This document shows positions 37,601 to 44,269 of a DNA stretch of 64,000 nt, in pieces. Where the stretch lies: NCBI GenBank assembly GCA_910587455.1, contig CAJULK010000010.1, positions 1-64,000 of the forward strand, read 5' to 3'. The first letter of the stretch is position 1. Each line of letters begins with the position of its first letter. The position numbers and the translations under genes are program-made. Below the pieces are notes generated by a model. That model was given only the letters and a program-made list of their open reading frames with translations. It had not been told where the DNA came from and made no database searches. Source of the DNA: an uncultured Christensenellaceae bacterium (GTDB lineage Bacteria > Bacillota > Clostridia > Christensenellales > Pumilibacteraceae).

Positions 37601-38816
37601 ACGTGCTGCCCTGCGCCGACGAATAGTCGTTGCTCGCCGCGACGACAAGACATATGCCGTTGTCGTTGACCGCATCGTAAACCGCATTTATCGCGTCGTC
37701 GTCATCCTCGCGCGAAAATCCGCAGGACGTGCCGAGCGACATGTTTATCGCGTCCACGCCGAGAACGACAGCATCGTTGAGTGCGGCGAGAATCGCCTCG
37801 GAAGGCGCGCCGTTGTCGTCGTCAGAAAAGACTTTGAAAGTCGCTATCTGCGCGCGCGGCGCAACGCCCGTTATACGGTCGGACTTGCCCGCTATAATAC
37901 CCGCAACGTGCGTGCCGTGCGTACTAAACGGATATACGTTTGCATCGCTGTCCGCATAGTCGTATGCGTACGGCAATTTTGTGGAAAGATACAAATCGTC
38001 CTCGTCGATACTGTCGCCCTTGTCGGCGGACATAGACGTGGCGGCAAGCTCCGAAACCGCCGACGCGACATCGTCCTTTGTCATCGCCATGGTCGCAAGG
38101 TCGAGTTCCATATCGAACACTTCGTGCGTATAGTCGGTACCCGTATCGAGAACGGCTACGACCGTACCCGTTCCGTCAAAGCCTATGGCGGACGAATCGA
38201 ATATGCCCGTTTCGTAAACGTCTACTTTATTCTCCGTAACTGCCGCGGGCGCGAGATATGTATCGGAAATTATCACCTGCTTGACGTTGGGATTGCTTTC
38301 CATCGCCGCGACGTCGCCGTAGCGCACTTTAGCCGAAAAGCCGTTGAGCACGGTCGAATACGTGTAACGGCGTTCCACTATGTATTTGGACAGACTGCCC
38401 TCTGCGGCAGTGCGAATGGATTTGAGAGTTACGAGATGGTTTGCGCCCGCCTTGCTCGACATAGCTTCGGCAACGGTCATATTGCGCTTGCCGGCATATT
38501 CCATCATCGGCGTTCCGCCGAGCGAAACGATAACCGTTACAAGCTCGTCGGATTTTGGCTCGGGTTTTACCGATTCGACGTTCTTGTCGGAAAGCGCGTA
38601 ATCGGACACAGCGCCGGACGACGGCACCTCGTTATACGAAACCTTTACTCCGTTTATATTGCTCGAAACCGTTATGTCGTTCTTCGCCGAAGTGTTACCG
38701 CCGGAAACCGACGAGGGCGCCGACACAAACTGCAATACAAGACATACGGCAAGCAATATTGCTATTACCGCTACCGCAAACTTGATCGCTATCGAATTTC
38801 TGGTTGATTTGGTCAT
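31689..38816 (-). CDS. Giant surface subtilisin-like protease (S8) with PA, Ig-like and LRR_5 regions
   Basis: A 2,375-residue membrane-anchored protease. Signal segment about 10-33; I9-like propeptide about 90-188; S8 catalytic domain with Asp224 (VAVLDTGTDYTH), His300 (STHGTHVAG), the oxyanion Asn near 396 and Ser622 (SGTSMAAPN). A PA insert (about 450-580, GKIAVVKRGNTSFEEKI) sits between His and Ser, as in lactocepin and C5a peptidase. Next come Fn3-like and Ig-like regions, including a Big_2-like module (LNRGETATITATIEP), then a long series of LRR_5 repeats (for example IGDYAFYGNS, VGARAFAMC, IGEGAFYGD). The protein ends in a helix and ARRGR; no LPxTG is seen. Fusion of a subtilase to BspA repeats is unusual. 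I chose the ATG at 38816 because AGAGGA precedes it; the frame is open upstream to 38945. Likely role: peptide release for the Opp importer downstream. Confidence 0.9.
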   Translation of the reverse strand: MTKSTRNSIAIKFAVAVIAILLAVCLVLQFVSAPSSVSGGNTSAKNDITVSSNINGVKVSYNEVPSSGAVSDYALSDKNVESVKPEPKSDELVTVIVSLGGTPMMEYAGKRNMTVAEAMSSKAGANHLVTLKSIRTAAEGSLSKYIVERRYTYSTVLNGFSAKVRYGDVAAMESNPNVKQVIISDTYLAPAAVTENKVDVYETGIFDSSAIGFDGTGTVVAVLDTGTDYTHEVFDMELDLATMAMTKDDVASAVSELAATSMSADKGDSIDEDDLYLSTKLPYAYDYADSDANVYPFSTHGTHVAGIIAGKSDRITGVAPRAQIATFKVFSDDDNGAPSEAILAALNDAVVLGVDAINMSLGTSCGFSREDDDDAINAVYDAVNDNGICLVVAASNDYSSAQGSTWGNTNLSTNPDSGTVGSPASYEASLAVASISGVKTKYFTVNGTEVYFGESRVLGAQDSNDFVAGLLGDKAEGEYEYRVIPGIGLSVDYTDIDIAGKIAVVKRGNTSFEEKIRVAKDKGAVGVIVYNNISGTLSMSVGAKEVLPSCFVTMDFAETLLATKSGKIKLSKDYLAGPFMSDFSSWGVLPDLQLSPDITAHGGEILSSVVGKDQYDKLSGTSMAAPNLAGALILVRQYVKEKYPEYSASAVRDESYSRMMSTATMVLNEAGNPYSPRKQGAGLANMANSVNTKVFLTVDGSNKPKLSLGDDPERTGVYSLVFNVVNTSGSPVSYNIRPYVMTESMSSDGRTVAERAHMFDDTVNKYSVVASKGKASVNGSSLSLGGYGEATVTVDITLSEADKKYIDDNFMNGMYVEGYVRLESYNADGIDLGIPFLGFYGDWTDAPMLDVSEYEVGESAADDSILADEKLVADQYGTIPFAGFYSAGNKDNIGYWGMGAYSYILPEGYATPVTREQYASLTTNKDGNYLLYMISAGLLRSAKKVEMEIRDSSTGELVWSGVDYNARKTHGSGEQVGGNVMIELDISELGLANNSKYTFSMECFLDKKDENGEYTYGKRNTFSFEFTVDSEAPEYVDISVRETKSGNNKRYYLDLTVYDNHYLQGYSLSTYTDKTWNDDYEYWQYNNSMSLTSNCVLPIDSEYNGNTTFSIDVTAYWSTLMSEANDGKLHLTVIDYAKNTSEIEINIEREDDLQISKTRSATAQFPIVPNGQIDLLDYVVVRANVAGEEDGAYVEGYWTENLVWESLDPDIASVNNGIVTGIKEGTANIIVRTPDATFPDGKDWADTEKCLRFVIAVSGTPTTIKLSGIELSAGALMLNRGETATITATIEPYNFDGEYKLVWSSTSSNVKVLETSADGLTVTVQAMQSGGATVRATVEGTRISGFCSVRVREEFEMSNNIYLRRYNGRGDENGVVEIPKDLGVTYISRGAFVGNEYIKKVIIPEGTMTVMENAFMQCSALEEVVLPSTVETIEQLGFYNCANLKKINLENVKTIGYGTFWLDRKLENVRLDKCTFIGDYAFLFCDSMTELDLSRVGFIGGGAFGLCAGLERLVIPTQVNMGYNSEYEEERGWYAGSFFGCSNLKEATVFADSVGDSAFYACTSLTSVSFMNDVKRIGDRAFLGCSALSDVNYVGTVYEIGVAAYLGSGLRTAKIPAGLTILGQEAFADSSRITSIDISADARLTSLDFGAFYGTNVAAFNVGSGNKFLSSRDGVLYDKAGLKLIAYPWNKRGVSFTVPAGVKTIGSSAFSRVSNLKSVDLSGVEYIESLAFAGINDSPSSIALVTGYDNVKYIGDGAFMNAQALGNLPVGDKTEYIGDLAFVNCVSLNTAFVVPASMTYIGGDAFNSAAITSVSFANSSMTNDLRDELGAGAFANTRKLDSIDFGKLEVLADGMFAGCTGLTAAVVPSTVKQLGAGLFEGCSALTSVTLPSTIKAIPAAAFSGTALSSVTIPDSVTELGADAFAQTALTSVDLKNVVTIGDRAFYKVALASVASDKVKSIGSYAFAEGSALASASFANAETIGDYAFYGNSVLGSVSVGAAKHVGARAFAMCPAIKSLSLGKAETIGEGAFYGDTALASLDISNAESIADLAFVGTQITSLDLSANLEKTGEKTFVGMSELAAVNVAAANKVFKSFDGVLYRVNDAGYYTLVAYPAGKTDASYTVVSKTIKIGAYGFGGIESVGDTEYGANKALSDITLPVHMRVIGSSAFAALENMTVLNIKAVFAPTLESYTVDEVNVYDNFNFAYGDDNETLRIFVPANGSGYDNYIWKAYVGKNISATKELHIMSSTLELIERVNAMPTDAAEIATLKRLYNMLNTAQQAIVKGNYDYKDGDKYIDGDYYRALLGGTDYYAKLNSLTARASASASAGASVGSHKAEGSYAPMAVALAIAVAVAVVTAFAAAAVILARRGR

Positions 38817-39074
38817 GTTCCGTCCTCTTGATATATTGTGCCGCCGCCGTCGAAAGACGTGTAACAGTCGCACCGATAGGCTCGACCCGCCGCGGCTTGC
38901 CCCGTCGAGAACAAACATTACGACTGATTCCGTCAAGTTTGTCATCGGTTTGACAAGGCGATCCGTTCGGGAATGATCCGAACAAGATTATTCTTTTGTA
39001 ACACGGGTAGATTTTTTATACACAAATATCGGCTGTGGCGGACCCCGTTGTCCTTAATCCAAAGCCGACAATGC
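38817..39074 (-). other. Long mRNA leader of the subtilase-Opp operon
   Basis: About 258 nt separate the predicted start point from the ATG. The leader contains an in-frame open stretch of 43 codons upstream of the chosen start and several GC-rich segments able to pair (for example GTCGA near 38883 with TTCGAC near 38856). I could not match it to a known riboswitch. It may be a regulatory leader, or part of it may encode an N-terminal extension. Confidence 0.4.
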
Positions 39075-39080
39075 CTATCT

Positions 39081-39109
39081 ATTATATCCCGAAAATACCG
39101 ATTTGTCAA
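39081..39109 (-). promoter_or_regulatory. Consensus promoter of the subtilase-Opp operon
   Basis: On the minus strand TTGACA (39104-39109), 17 bp and TATAAT (39081-39086), both perfect. It is the only convincing promoter found upstream of the nine minus-strand genes down to 20738. The gaps between those genes are at most 53 nt, which supports a single long transcript. Confidence 0.85.
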
Positions 39110-39280
39110 ATATATAGTGGGGAATTATATGTGATTTTGCGTATTTTATATGTTTGCGGCTCCTTTGGGTGCGTGTCGCTCGTAAGATCCGCATGCGGTT
39201 TTCATAATAACGTCACGGTTATTCCGCAAAGCGCGCCGCGGCGCAAGATATTTGCACAAAGCGCCGACATTGTTACGCAA

Positions 39281-39395
39281 GAGATTCTTCGCTTCGCTCA
39301 GAATGACACAATGTATTGCGTTTCTCTTGTCCTACGAAGCAAGCCGCAGGCTTATTCTAAACAAGCGTTCGAAAGACCGCGACGTGAAGGATCTC
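39281..39395. repeat. Short MITE-like element with terminal inverted repeats
   Basis: A 115-bp stretch bounded by GAGATTCTTC (39281-39290) and GAAGGATCTC (39386-39395), which are inverted copies matching at 9 of 10 bases. Its left end continues GCTTCGCTCAGAATGACA, a motif I recognise as recurring in intergenic repeats of many bacterial genomes. It lies just downstream of thrS. The rest of 39110-39407 holds only small dyads (AATAAC-GTCACG-GTTATT, 39206-39223; CCGCATGCGG, 39189-39198) and no gene. One copy only is visible here. Confidence 0.5.
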
Positions 39396-39407
39396 GACCT
39401 TTATATA

Positions 39408-41342
39408 TTACTTTATTTCCTTGCTCTCTATCTCGGCGCGCACGAGATCGGAAAACTCGCCGAAGCTCATTTGTCCGAGATCGTCGTTACGGCGGCGCAC
39501 GGACACGCTGCCGCTTTCCGCTTCCTTATCGCCTATAATGAGCATATACGGGATCTTATCCATCTGCGCCTCGCGTATCTTATACCCTATCTTTTCGTTG
39601 CGGACGTCTTTTTCGGCGCGTATGCCTTTCGCTTTGAGCTTTGCGACAAGCTCCGCACATTTTTCGGCGGTGCGCTCGGTAAGCGACATCACGCGAACCT
39701 GCTCGGGCGACAGCCACAGCGGGAACATTCCGCCGTATTTTTCTATGAGAAGCGCGAGCGTGCGCTCGTAGCAACCGATCGAGCTGCGGTGGATGATATA
39801 CGGAGTCTTTTTCTCGCCGTTCTCGTCGATATACGTCATATCGAATTTTTCGGCAAGGAACATATCGACCTGAATGGTCAAAAGCGTGTCTTCTTTGCCG
39901 TAAACGTTTTTGGACTGAATATCGAGCTTCGGACCGTAAAACGCAGCCTCACCCGTTTTTTCGATGTATTCCACGCCGAGATCGTTGAGTATATTGCGCA
40001 TTTGTTCTTCCGCAGCCTTCCATTTTTTGGGATCGTAGATGTATTTGTCGCGATCCTTGGGATCCCAACGCGAGAAACGATAGGATATATCGTCGCTCAA
40101 CCCAAGAGTGCCGAGCATGAACCTGCACAAATCGAGACAGCCCTTGAACTCCGATTCGAGCTGTTCGGGCGTACAAACGATATGCCCGTCGGCAAGCGTA
40201 AACTGCCGTACGCGGATAAGTCCGTGCATTTCGCCGCTGTCCTCGTTGCGGAAAAGCGTGCTTGTTTCGGCATAACGGCAAGGCAGATCGCGATAGCTTT
40301 TCAGTCCGTTCTTGTAAATCATGTATTGGAACGGACAGGTCATAGGGCGAAGCGCGAGCACCTCGTCGTCAAGCACCTCGTCGCCTATAACGAACATTCC
40401 GTCGCGGTAATGATCCCAATGCCCGCTCAACTTGTACAGATCGCTCTTTGCCATGAACGGTGTTTTCGTGAGCATGTAACCGCGCCGTTCCTCTTCGTCC
40501 TCGACGAAGCGCTGCATCGTCTGAATTATTTTCGCGCCCTTGGGCATGAGAAGAGGCAAGCCCTGTCCTACCCGTTCCTCGGTCATAAACAGACCGAGAT
40601 CGCGGCCGAGTTTGTTGTGATCGCGTTTTTTCGCCTCGGCGAGTTTCGCGAGATACTCTTCGACTTCCGACTTCTTTTCGAACGCAACGCCGTATATACG
40701 CGTCAGCATTTTATTGTGTTCGTCGCCCTTCCAATACGCGCCCGCTATCTGCACGAGCTTAACGTGTTTGACCTTGCCGGTGCTCGTAAGGTGCGGGCCG
40801 CGGCACAGGTCTACGAAGTTGCCCTGACGGTAAAATGTGATCTTGCTGCGGGCGGGCAGTTCTTCGATAAGCTGCATTTTGTAGACTTCGTTAAATCCTT
40901 GCATCTGCGCCATTGCCTGTTTGCGCGTAACGGATATACGCTCTATGGGCAGATCCGCCGCGATTATTTCTTTCATTTCGTTTTCGACCGCCGCGAGATC
41001 GTCCATAGTTATGGCAAACGGCAGATCGATGTCGTAATAAAACCCGACGTTGGTAGCCGGACCTATCGCGAGCTGCGCGGCAGGATATACGTTCTTTATC
41101 GCCTGAGCGAGAATGTGCGAAGCGGTATGACGGTACGCCGTCTTGCCGTCATCGTCTTTATACGTCAGAAGCTCGAGCTTACAGTCGCCGGCGAGCGGCG
41201 TTTTAAGATCGACAAGCTCGCCGTTCACTCGCGCTATAAGCGCCGCGCGCGCGAGATTTTCGCTTATGCCGAGTGCAACCGATTGCGGGGTCGCGCCGTT
41301 TTCGGCTTCGATAACGCTTCCGTCTTTAAGTGTGATTTTCAT
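39408..41342 (-). CDS. thrS: Threonyl-tRNA synthetase
   Basis: A 644-residue class II synthetase with the normal domain order: TGS domain (1-62, MKITLKDGSVIEAE), second-additional/editing domain with the HTASHILAQA motif and CRGPHLTSTGKV, catalytic core with the zinc ligands (PMTCPFQYMIY, and the later DGHI and HRSSIGCYER histidines), and a C-terminal anticodon-binding domain. It charges tRNA-Thr and edits mis-attached serine. I chose the ATG at 41342, about 13 nt after AGGAGG, in preference to the in-frame TTG at 41354. It is controlled by the T-box leader directly upstream. Confidence 0.97.
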   Translation of the reverse strand: MKITLKDGSVIEAENGATPQSVALGISENLARAALIARVNGELVDLKTPLAGDCKLELLTYKDDDGKTAYRHTASHILAQAIKNVYPAAQLAIGPATNVGFYYDIDLPFAITMDDLAAVENEMKEIIAADLPIERISVTRKQAMAQMQGFNEVYKMQLIEELPARSKITFYRQGNFVDLCRGPHLTSTGKVKHVKLVQIAGAYWKGDEHNKMLTRIYGVAFEKKSEVEEYLAKLAEAKKRDHNKLGRDLGLFMTEERVGQGLPLLMPKGAKIIQTMQRFVEDEEERRGYMLTKTPFMAKSDLYKLSGHWDHYRDGMFVIGDEVLDDEVLALRPMTCPFQYMIYKNGLKSYRDLPCRYAETSTLFRNEDSGEMHGLIRVRQFTLADGHIVCTPEQLESEFKGCLDLCRFMLGTLGLSDDISYRFSRWDPKDRDKYIYDPKKWKAAEEQMRNILNDLGVEYIEKTGEAAFYGPKLDIQSKNVYGKEDTLLTIQVDMFLAEKFDMTYIDENGEKKTPYIIHRSSIGCYERTLALLIEKYGGMFPLWLSPEQVRVMSLTERTAEKCAELVAKLKAKGIRAEKDVRNEKIGYKIREAQMDKIPYMLIIGDKEAESGSVSVRRRNDDLGQMSFGEFSDLVRAEIESKEIK

Positions 41343-41386
41343 GATTGAGATCAAGCCTCCTCGATATAAATAAAGGTAAAATAAAA

Positions 41387-41600
41387 CGCCCTCGGACTAT
41401 GCCAAGGACGATAAAGGGCTACCGTGGTTCCACCTTGCTTCGCGCGAAATATCTACGCGCCTCTTATCTTGCATGACGCAAGCGCTTCCGCATTGTCCGC
41501 GGTGGTTTCGCTTGGCGCCCCTCATGCAATGTTCCAGCAACCCATTGCTCTCTGTAAATCACGGCGCGGCTACTTGTCCGCTTGCGGAATATTCGATTGA
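41387..41600 (-). promoter_or_regulatory. T-box riboswitch leader of thrS (threonine specifier)
   Basis: The leader has the T-box hallmark AAGGTGGAACCACGGT (41421-41436), whose TGGAACC bulge pairs with the acceptor end of uncharged tRNA. Downstream lies a terminator hairpin (AGCCC..GGGCG followed by TTTTATTTT, about 41387-41420). Stem I contains AGAGAG and a GGGTTGCTGGAA-like distal part. The specifier region reads GAAACCACC, giving ACC (Thr) at 41504-41506 followed by the usual purine A. Uncharged tRNA-Thr should favour the antiterminator and switch thrS on. Confidence 0.92.
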
Positions 41601-41604
41601 TTTA

Positions 41605-41633
41605 AGTTTACCACCGCAAAACGCGGATGTCAA
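41605..41633 (-). promoter_or_regulatory. Promoter of thrS and its T-box leader
   Basis: On the minus strand TTGACA (41628-41633), 17 bp and TAAACT (41605-41610). The start is near 41598, just before stem I of the T-box. Confidence 0.75.
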
Positions 41634-41688
41634 GCAAAACGCCCGCGATTACCGTTTTTATTTTCTCGCGTTTATACTTACGACAAAC

Positions 41689-42579
41689 TCAGCGCCGCTT
41701 GCCCAATCTCCGCTTCGAAGCGGGTTCGCGCGCGGCGGAACGGTTCTCTATCGCGGTTTTTATCCTGCCGACGACAATGAACACGACTATCATTATACAA
41801 CCGATAGCTATCCAAACGGCTATACCCCTGCCCGAAAACGGTATTATACCGCTGCCGAGATATGCGGTTATCCCTATCATTACGGGACGCGTTAGCAAGC
41901 AGATCGCCGTAAAATATCCGTACGACATGGACGTAATACCGGCTATCATGCAAAGCATATCGTCGGGGAACGCGGGAAACAGCAGCATCACTATAAATAC
42001 GAATCTGCCCTTTTCGCCGAGCAGCCGCGCGTATTTTTCGGTGTTTTGCTCCCCGAACATCCAATTGCACAACCGACGCCCGAACACCTTTCCGAGAGTA
42101 AAAGATATGAGCGATCCTATCACGGTGCCTATCACCGAAAGAACAAAACTCCACGTCGCGCCGTATATAGCCACGCCGAGAAGAATGGTCACCGCCTCGG
42201 GAATGGGCAGTACGACTACCTGAAACACGGTTATGCCTATGAACACCGTCGCGCCCCAAAACCCGCTGTCGAGTATGAACTTTTTGATTGATTCGAAATC
42301 ACCGAACCGTTCCGTAAGCCCCGTCGCCTTGAATACAGCATAACCGATCACAACCGCGGCGAGCACCGAAGCCGTAACGAGCAACGTGCGCGAAACGTGC
42401 GGAAATTTTTCGCCGTCTACCGCGCAGAACGCAACGGCAACCGCGGCAAGCGCAACCATTGCCGAATAATAGAACACGGCGTTGCCGTCGCGCAGATACA
42501 AAAAGCAAAGCACCGTCGCGACGACGCAAGCTATACTTACGCACGACTTTACGAGCGCTGTTTTAGTCTGCGACTTCAC
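41689..42579 (-). CDS. TVP38/TMEM64 (DedA-like, VTT-domain) membrane protein
   Basis: A 296-residue polytopic membrane protein. Three helices in the first 95 residues precede a VTT/SNARE-associated domain (about 110-260). Its marks are the re-entrant motif VVLPIPEAVTILLGVAIYG, the glycine-rich GTVIGSLISFTLGKVFGRR, and LLFPAFPDDMLCMIAGITSMSYG. Members act as lipid scramblases or flippases, including recycling of undecaprenyl phosphate in DedA relatives; the substrate here is unknown. I place the start at GTG 42579, because a TATAAT box (42586-42591) ends 6 nt before it and no ribosome-binding site is seen. The longer TTG start at 42624 would lie inside the promoter region. Confidence 0.85.
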   Translation of the reverse strand: MKSQTKTALVKSCVSIACVVATVLCFLYLRDGNAVFYYSAMVALAAVAVAFCAVDGEKFPHVSRTLLVTASVLAAVVIGYAVFKATGLTERFGDFESIKKFILDSGFWGATVFIGITVFQVVVLPIPEAVTILLGVAIYGATWSFVLSVIGTVIGSLISFTLGKVFGRRLCNWMFGEQNTEKYARLLGEKGRFVFIVMLLFPAFPDDMLCMIAGITSMSYGYFTAICLLTRPVMIGITAYLGSGIIPFSGRGIAVWIAIGCIMIVVFIVVGRIKTAIENRSAAREPASKRRLGKRR

Positions 42580-42585
42580 ATAACT

Positions 42586-42591
42586 ATTATA
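42586..42591 (-). promoter_or_regulatory. -10 box of a likely leaderless promoter (VTT-domain gene)
   Basis: TATAAT on the minus strand, exactly 6 nt before the GTG start. The -35 at a 17-bp spacing (GCTTTA) is poor, so this promoter is less certain than the similar ones at 46632 and 61332. Confidence 0.4.
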
Positions 42592-42670
42592 TGTAGTTAT
42601 GCGGATTATAAAGCATGCGCGCAAAAACGCGTCATATATATTTAGGTTCCGCCGCTATGCGATGAAGGCG

Positions 42671-43105
42671 TCAAAGTTTTCCGATCTCGCCTCGCGCGAC
42701 CTCGTCGCAGCGGTTGTTATAGACGTTGTCCGCATGTCCTTTTACCTTAACGAACACCACGTCGTGCCGAGCGAGAAGATCCGTCAGCCTGAGCCACAGA
42801 TCTTTGTTTTTGACCGGCTTTTTGTCCGCAGTGACCCAACCGCGCGAGCGCCAACCCGACAGCCATCGCTGTTCGACCGCGTTTACGAGATACGCAGAAT
42901 CGGAATATAACGTTACCGCGCATTTCTCTTTGAGCGCCGAAAGCCCTTCGATGGCGGCGATCACTTCCATGCGGTTGTTCGTCGTATCGGGATCGCCGCC
43001 CGAGATCACCTTTTCGGTCTCGCCGTAAATAAGAATGGCGCACCACCCGCCTTTGCCCGGATTGCCGCTGCACGCGCCGTCGGTGTATATCGAAATGTTT
43101 TTCAT
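42671..43105 (-). CDS. rnhA: Ribonuclease HI
   Basis: A 144-residue RNase HI that cuts the RNA strand of RNA-DNA hybrids. The four catalytic acids are in place: Asp in YTDGACSGNPG, Glu in NNRMEVIAAIEGL, Asp in LYSDSAYLVNAV and Asp in NNRCDEVAR. The conserved histidine of the loop is in VKGHADN. The ATG at 43105 follows GAGGAG and overlaps the proC stop (ATGA), so the two genes are translationally coupled. The open frame extends upstream to 43222, but that part overlaps proC and is not family-like. Confidence 0.95.
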   Translation of the reverse strand: MKNISIYTDGACSGNPGKGGWCAILIYGETEKVISGGDPDTTNNRMEVIAAIEGLSALKEKCAVTLYSDSAYLVNAVEQRWLSGWRSRGWVTADKKPVKNKDLWLRLTDLLARHDVVFVKVKGHADNVYNNRCDEVARGEIGKL

Positions 43106-43908
43106 TGCGCGATCTCCTCGGCACGTTCGTAGGCTTTGCGCACCGCGCCGCGCAATACCGATTCGAAACCATTTTCTTTCAGATATGCCATGCCCGCTTC
43201 GGTAGTGCCGCCGCGCGTGCAAGATTCGAGCTTCGCTCCGCCGCCGAACTCATCGTAATATGCGGCACTGCCCGCGACTATCTGAACGACGGCACGCTCA
43301 GCCTCGTCGGGAGCAAACCCGAGCGCGACCGCCTCGTCGCACAATGCGTTTATGGCGGAACAAATAAACGCGGGCGCACTGCCTGCGAGCGCAGTCGCCG
43401 CCGACATAAGGGTTTCGTCCGTCCGTGCATACATTCCCAATCCGCCGAGAATAAACTCCGTTTCGCGCAAAGTGCGTTCATCCGATATGCCGCGCACCGA
43501 ATACGCGGTATACGCCTCGCCAACGCGCGCGTTTATGTTGGGCATACATCTTACCAAGCGTCCGCTCGACGTTATGTTTGCGAGAGTATCGAGACTCACA
43601 CCTGCCGCGAAAGATATTATCACCTTGTTCGACAGATCGAGACCGGAAAGCGCGGCTCGGGCATCGCACGGGCGAACGGCGACGACAACGTAATCGACGT
43701 CGGCTACTGCGCGCACGGGGTCTACCGTGGTTTTGCAGAATTTTTGCACGGGAAGCAGCTTCGACTCGTCTTTATCGCAAGCGGTTATCGATAAAACATA
43801 CCCCCACGCTTTGAACGCCGTAACGGCAGCCCGTCCCGAAAGGCGCTCGATAACGGCGCGCGCCATATTTCCGCAGCCGATAAATGCGACTTTGATTTTA
43901 TTTTTCAT
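43102..43908 (-). CDS. proC: Pyrroline-5-carboxylate reductase
   Basis: A 268-residue NAD(P)H-dependent enzyme that makes proline from pyrroline-5-carboxylate. The N-terminal Rossmann motif is VAFIGCGNMARAVI. The family signature near the C-terminus is present (LAGSAPAFICSAINALCDEAVALGF, then TRGGTTEAGMAYL). The length is normal. The ATG at 43908 has GGAG 7-8 nt upstream. The gene is divergent from the tRNA-Trp gene, with promoter regions close together, and is followed by rnhA. Confidence 0.95.
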   Translation of the reverse strand: MKNKIKVAFIGCGNMARAVIERLSGRAAVTAFKAWGYVLSITACDKDESKLLPVQKFCKTTVDPVRAVADVDYVVVAVRPCDARAALSGLDLSNKVIISFAAGVSLDTLANITSSGRLVRCMPNINARVGEAYTAYSVRGISDERTLRETEFILGGLGMYARTDETLMSAATALAGSAPAFICSAINALCDEAVALGFAPDEAERAVVQIVAGSAAYYDEFGGGAKLESCTRGGTTEAGMAYLKENGFESVLRGAVRKAYERAEEIAQ

Positions 43909-43925
43909 AAACACTCCGAAAATTA

Positions 43926-43954
43926 TTGACTTATGACCAAATTAGTGATAGAAT
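43926..43954 (+). promoter_or_regulatory. Promoter of tRNA-Trp
   Basis: TTGACT (43926-43931), 17 bp and TAGAAT (43949-43954). The start point falls near 43961, only about 4 nt before the mature tRNA. Confidence 0.8.
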
Positions 43955-43964
43955 ACCATTGCTT

Positions 43965-44040
43965 AGGGGTGTAGCTCAGTTGGTAGAGTCGCGGTCTCCA
44001 AAACCGTTGGTCGCGTGTTCGAGTCGCGTCACCCCTGCCA
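43965..44040 (+). tRNA. tRNA-Trp (anticodon CCA)
   Basis: A 76-nt cloverleaf. Acceptor arms AGGGGTG and CACCCCT with discriminator G and an encoded CCA end; D-arm GCTC-AGTTGGTA-GAGT; anticodon loop CTCCAAA, giving anticodon CCA (tryptophan); T-loop GTTCGAGTC. It stands alone with its own promoter and terminator. Confidence 0.97.
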
Positions 44041-44041
44041 T

Positions 44042-44073
44042 AAAACCTTCGTCGGTATCGGCGGAGGTTTTTT
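44042..44073 (+). terminator. Terminator of tRNA-Trp
   Basis: A 13-bp stem from AAAACCTTCGTCG and CGGCGGAGGTTTT (some G-U pairs) with loop GTAT, followed by further Ts. It begins 2 nt after the tRNA. Confidence 0.85.
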
Positions 44074-44111
44074 ATTTGGCAAATGCGCACCTATAACACT
44101 TTATAAAAATT

Positions 44112-44139
44112 AAAGCTGTACGATTAACCGCACAGCCTT
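44112..44139 (-). terminator. Terminator after ruvC (end of the recombination-gene block)
   Basis: On the minus strand AAGGCTGTGCG and CGTACAGCTTT pair over 11 bp (two G-U pairs) with a 6-nt loop, followed by AATTTTT. It lies about 130 nt after the ruvC stop. The sequence between (44140-44269) holds no gene that I can support. Confidence 0.7.
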
Positions 44140-44269
44140 AATAATATCATAAGTCGCATTATGTGTCAATCGGCAATAGTCCGACTTCTTATTTCTTTTC
44201 CGTTTCAATCTCGACAGACTTTTTATCCGCAACTTTCTAATAAGTTATTCGGTATAGAATAACGGTCGA

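Noticed and set aside
38817..38940. Possible cyclic-di-GMP riboswitch in the subtilase leader, because of a GGGGCAAGCC segment
   Set aside because: The other conserved parts of that riboswitch class could not be found in the right order.
39035..39538. Plus-strand open frame across the thrS-subtilase gap
   Set aside because: It runs through the repeat element and the end of thrS with no start signal.
39252..41348. Plus-strand open frame of 698 codons opposite thrS
   Set aside because: ThrS is unambiguous and the opposite frame has no family features.
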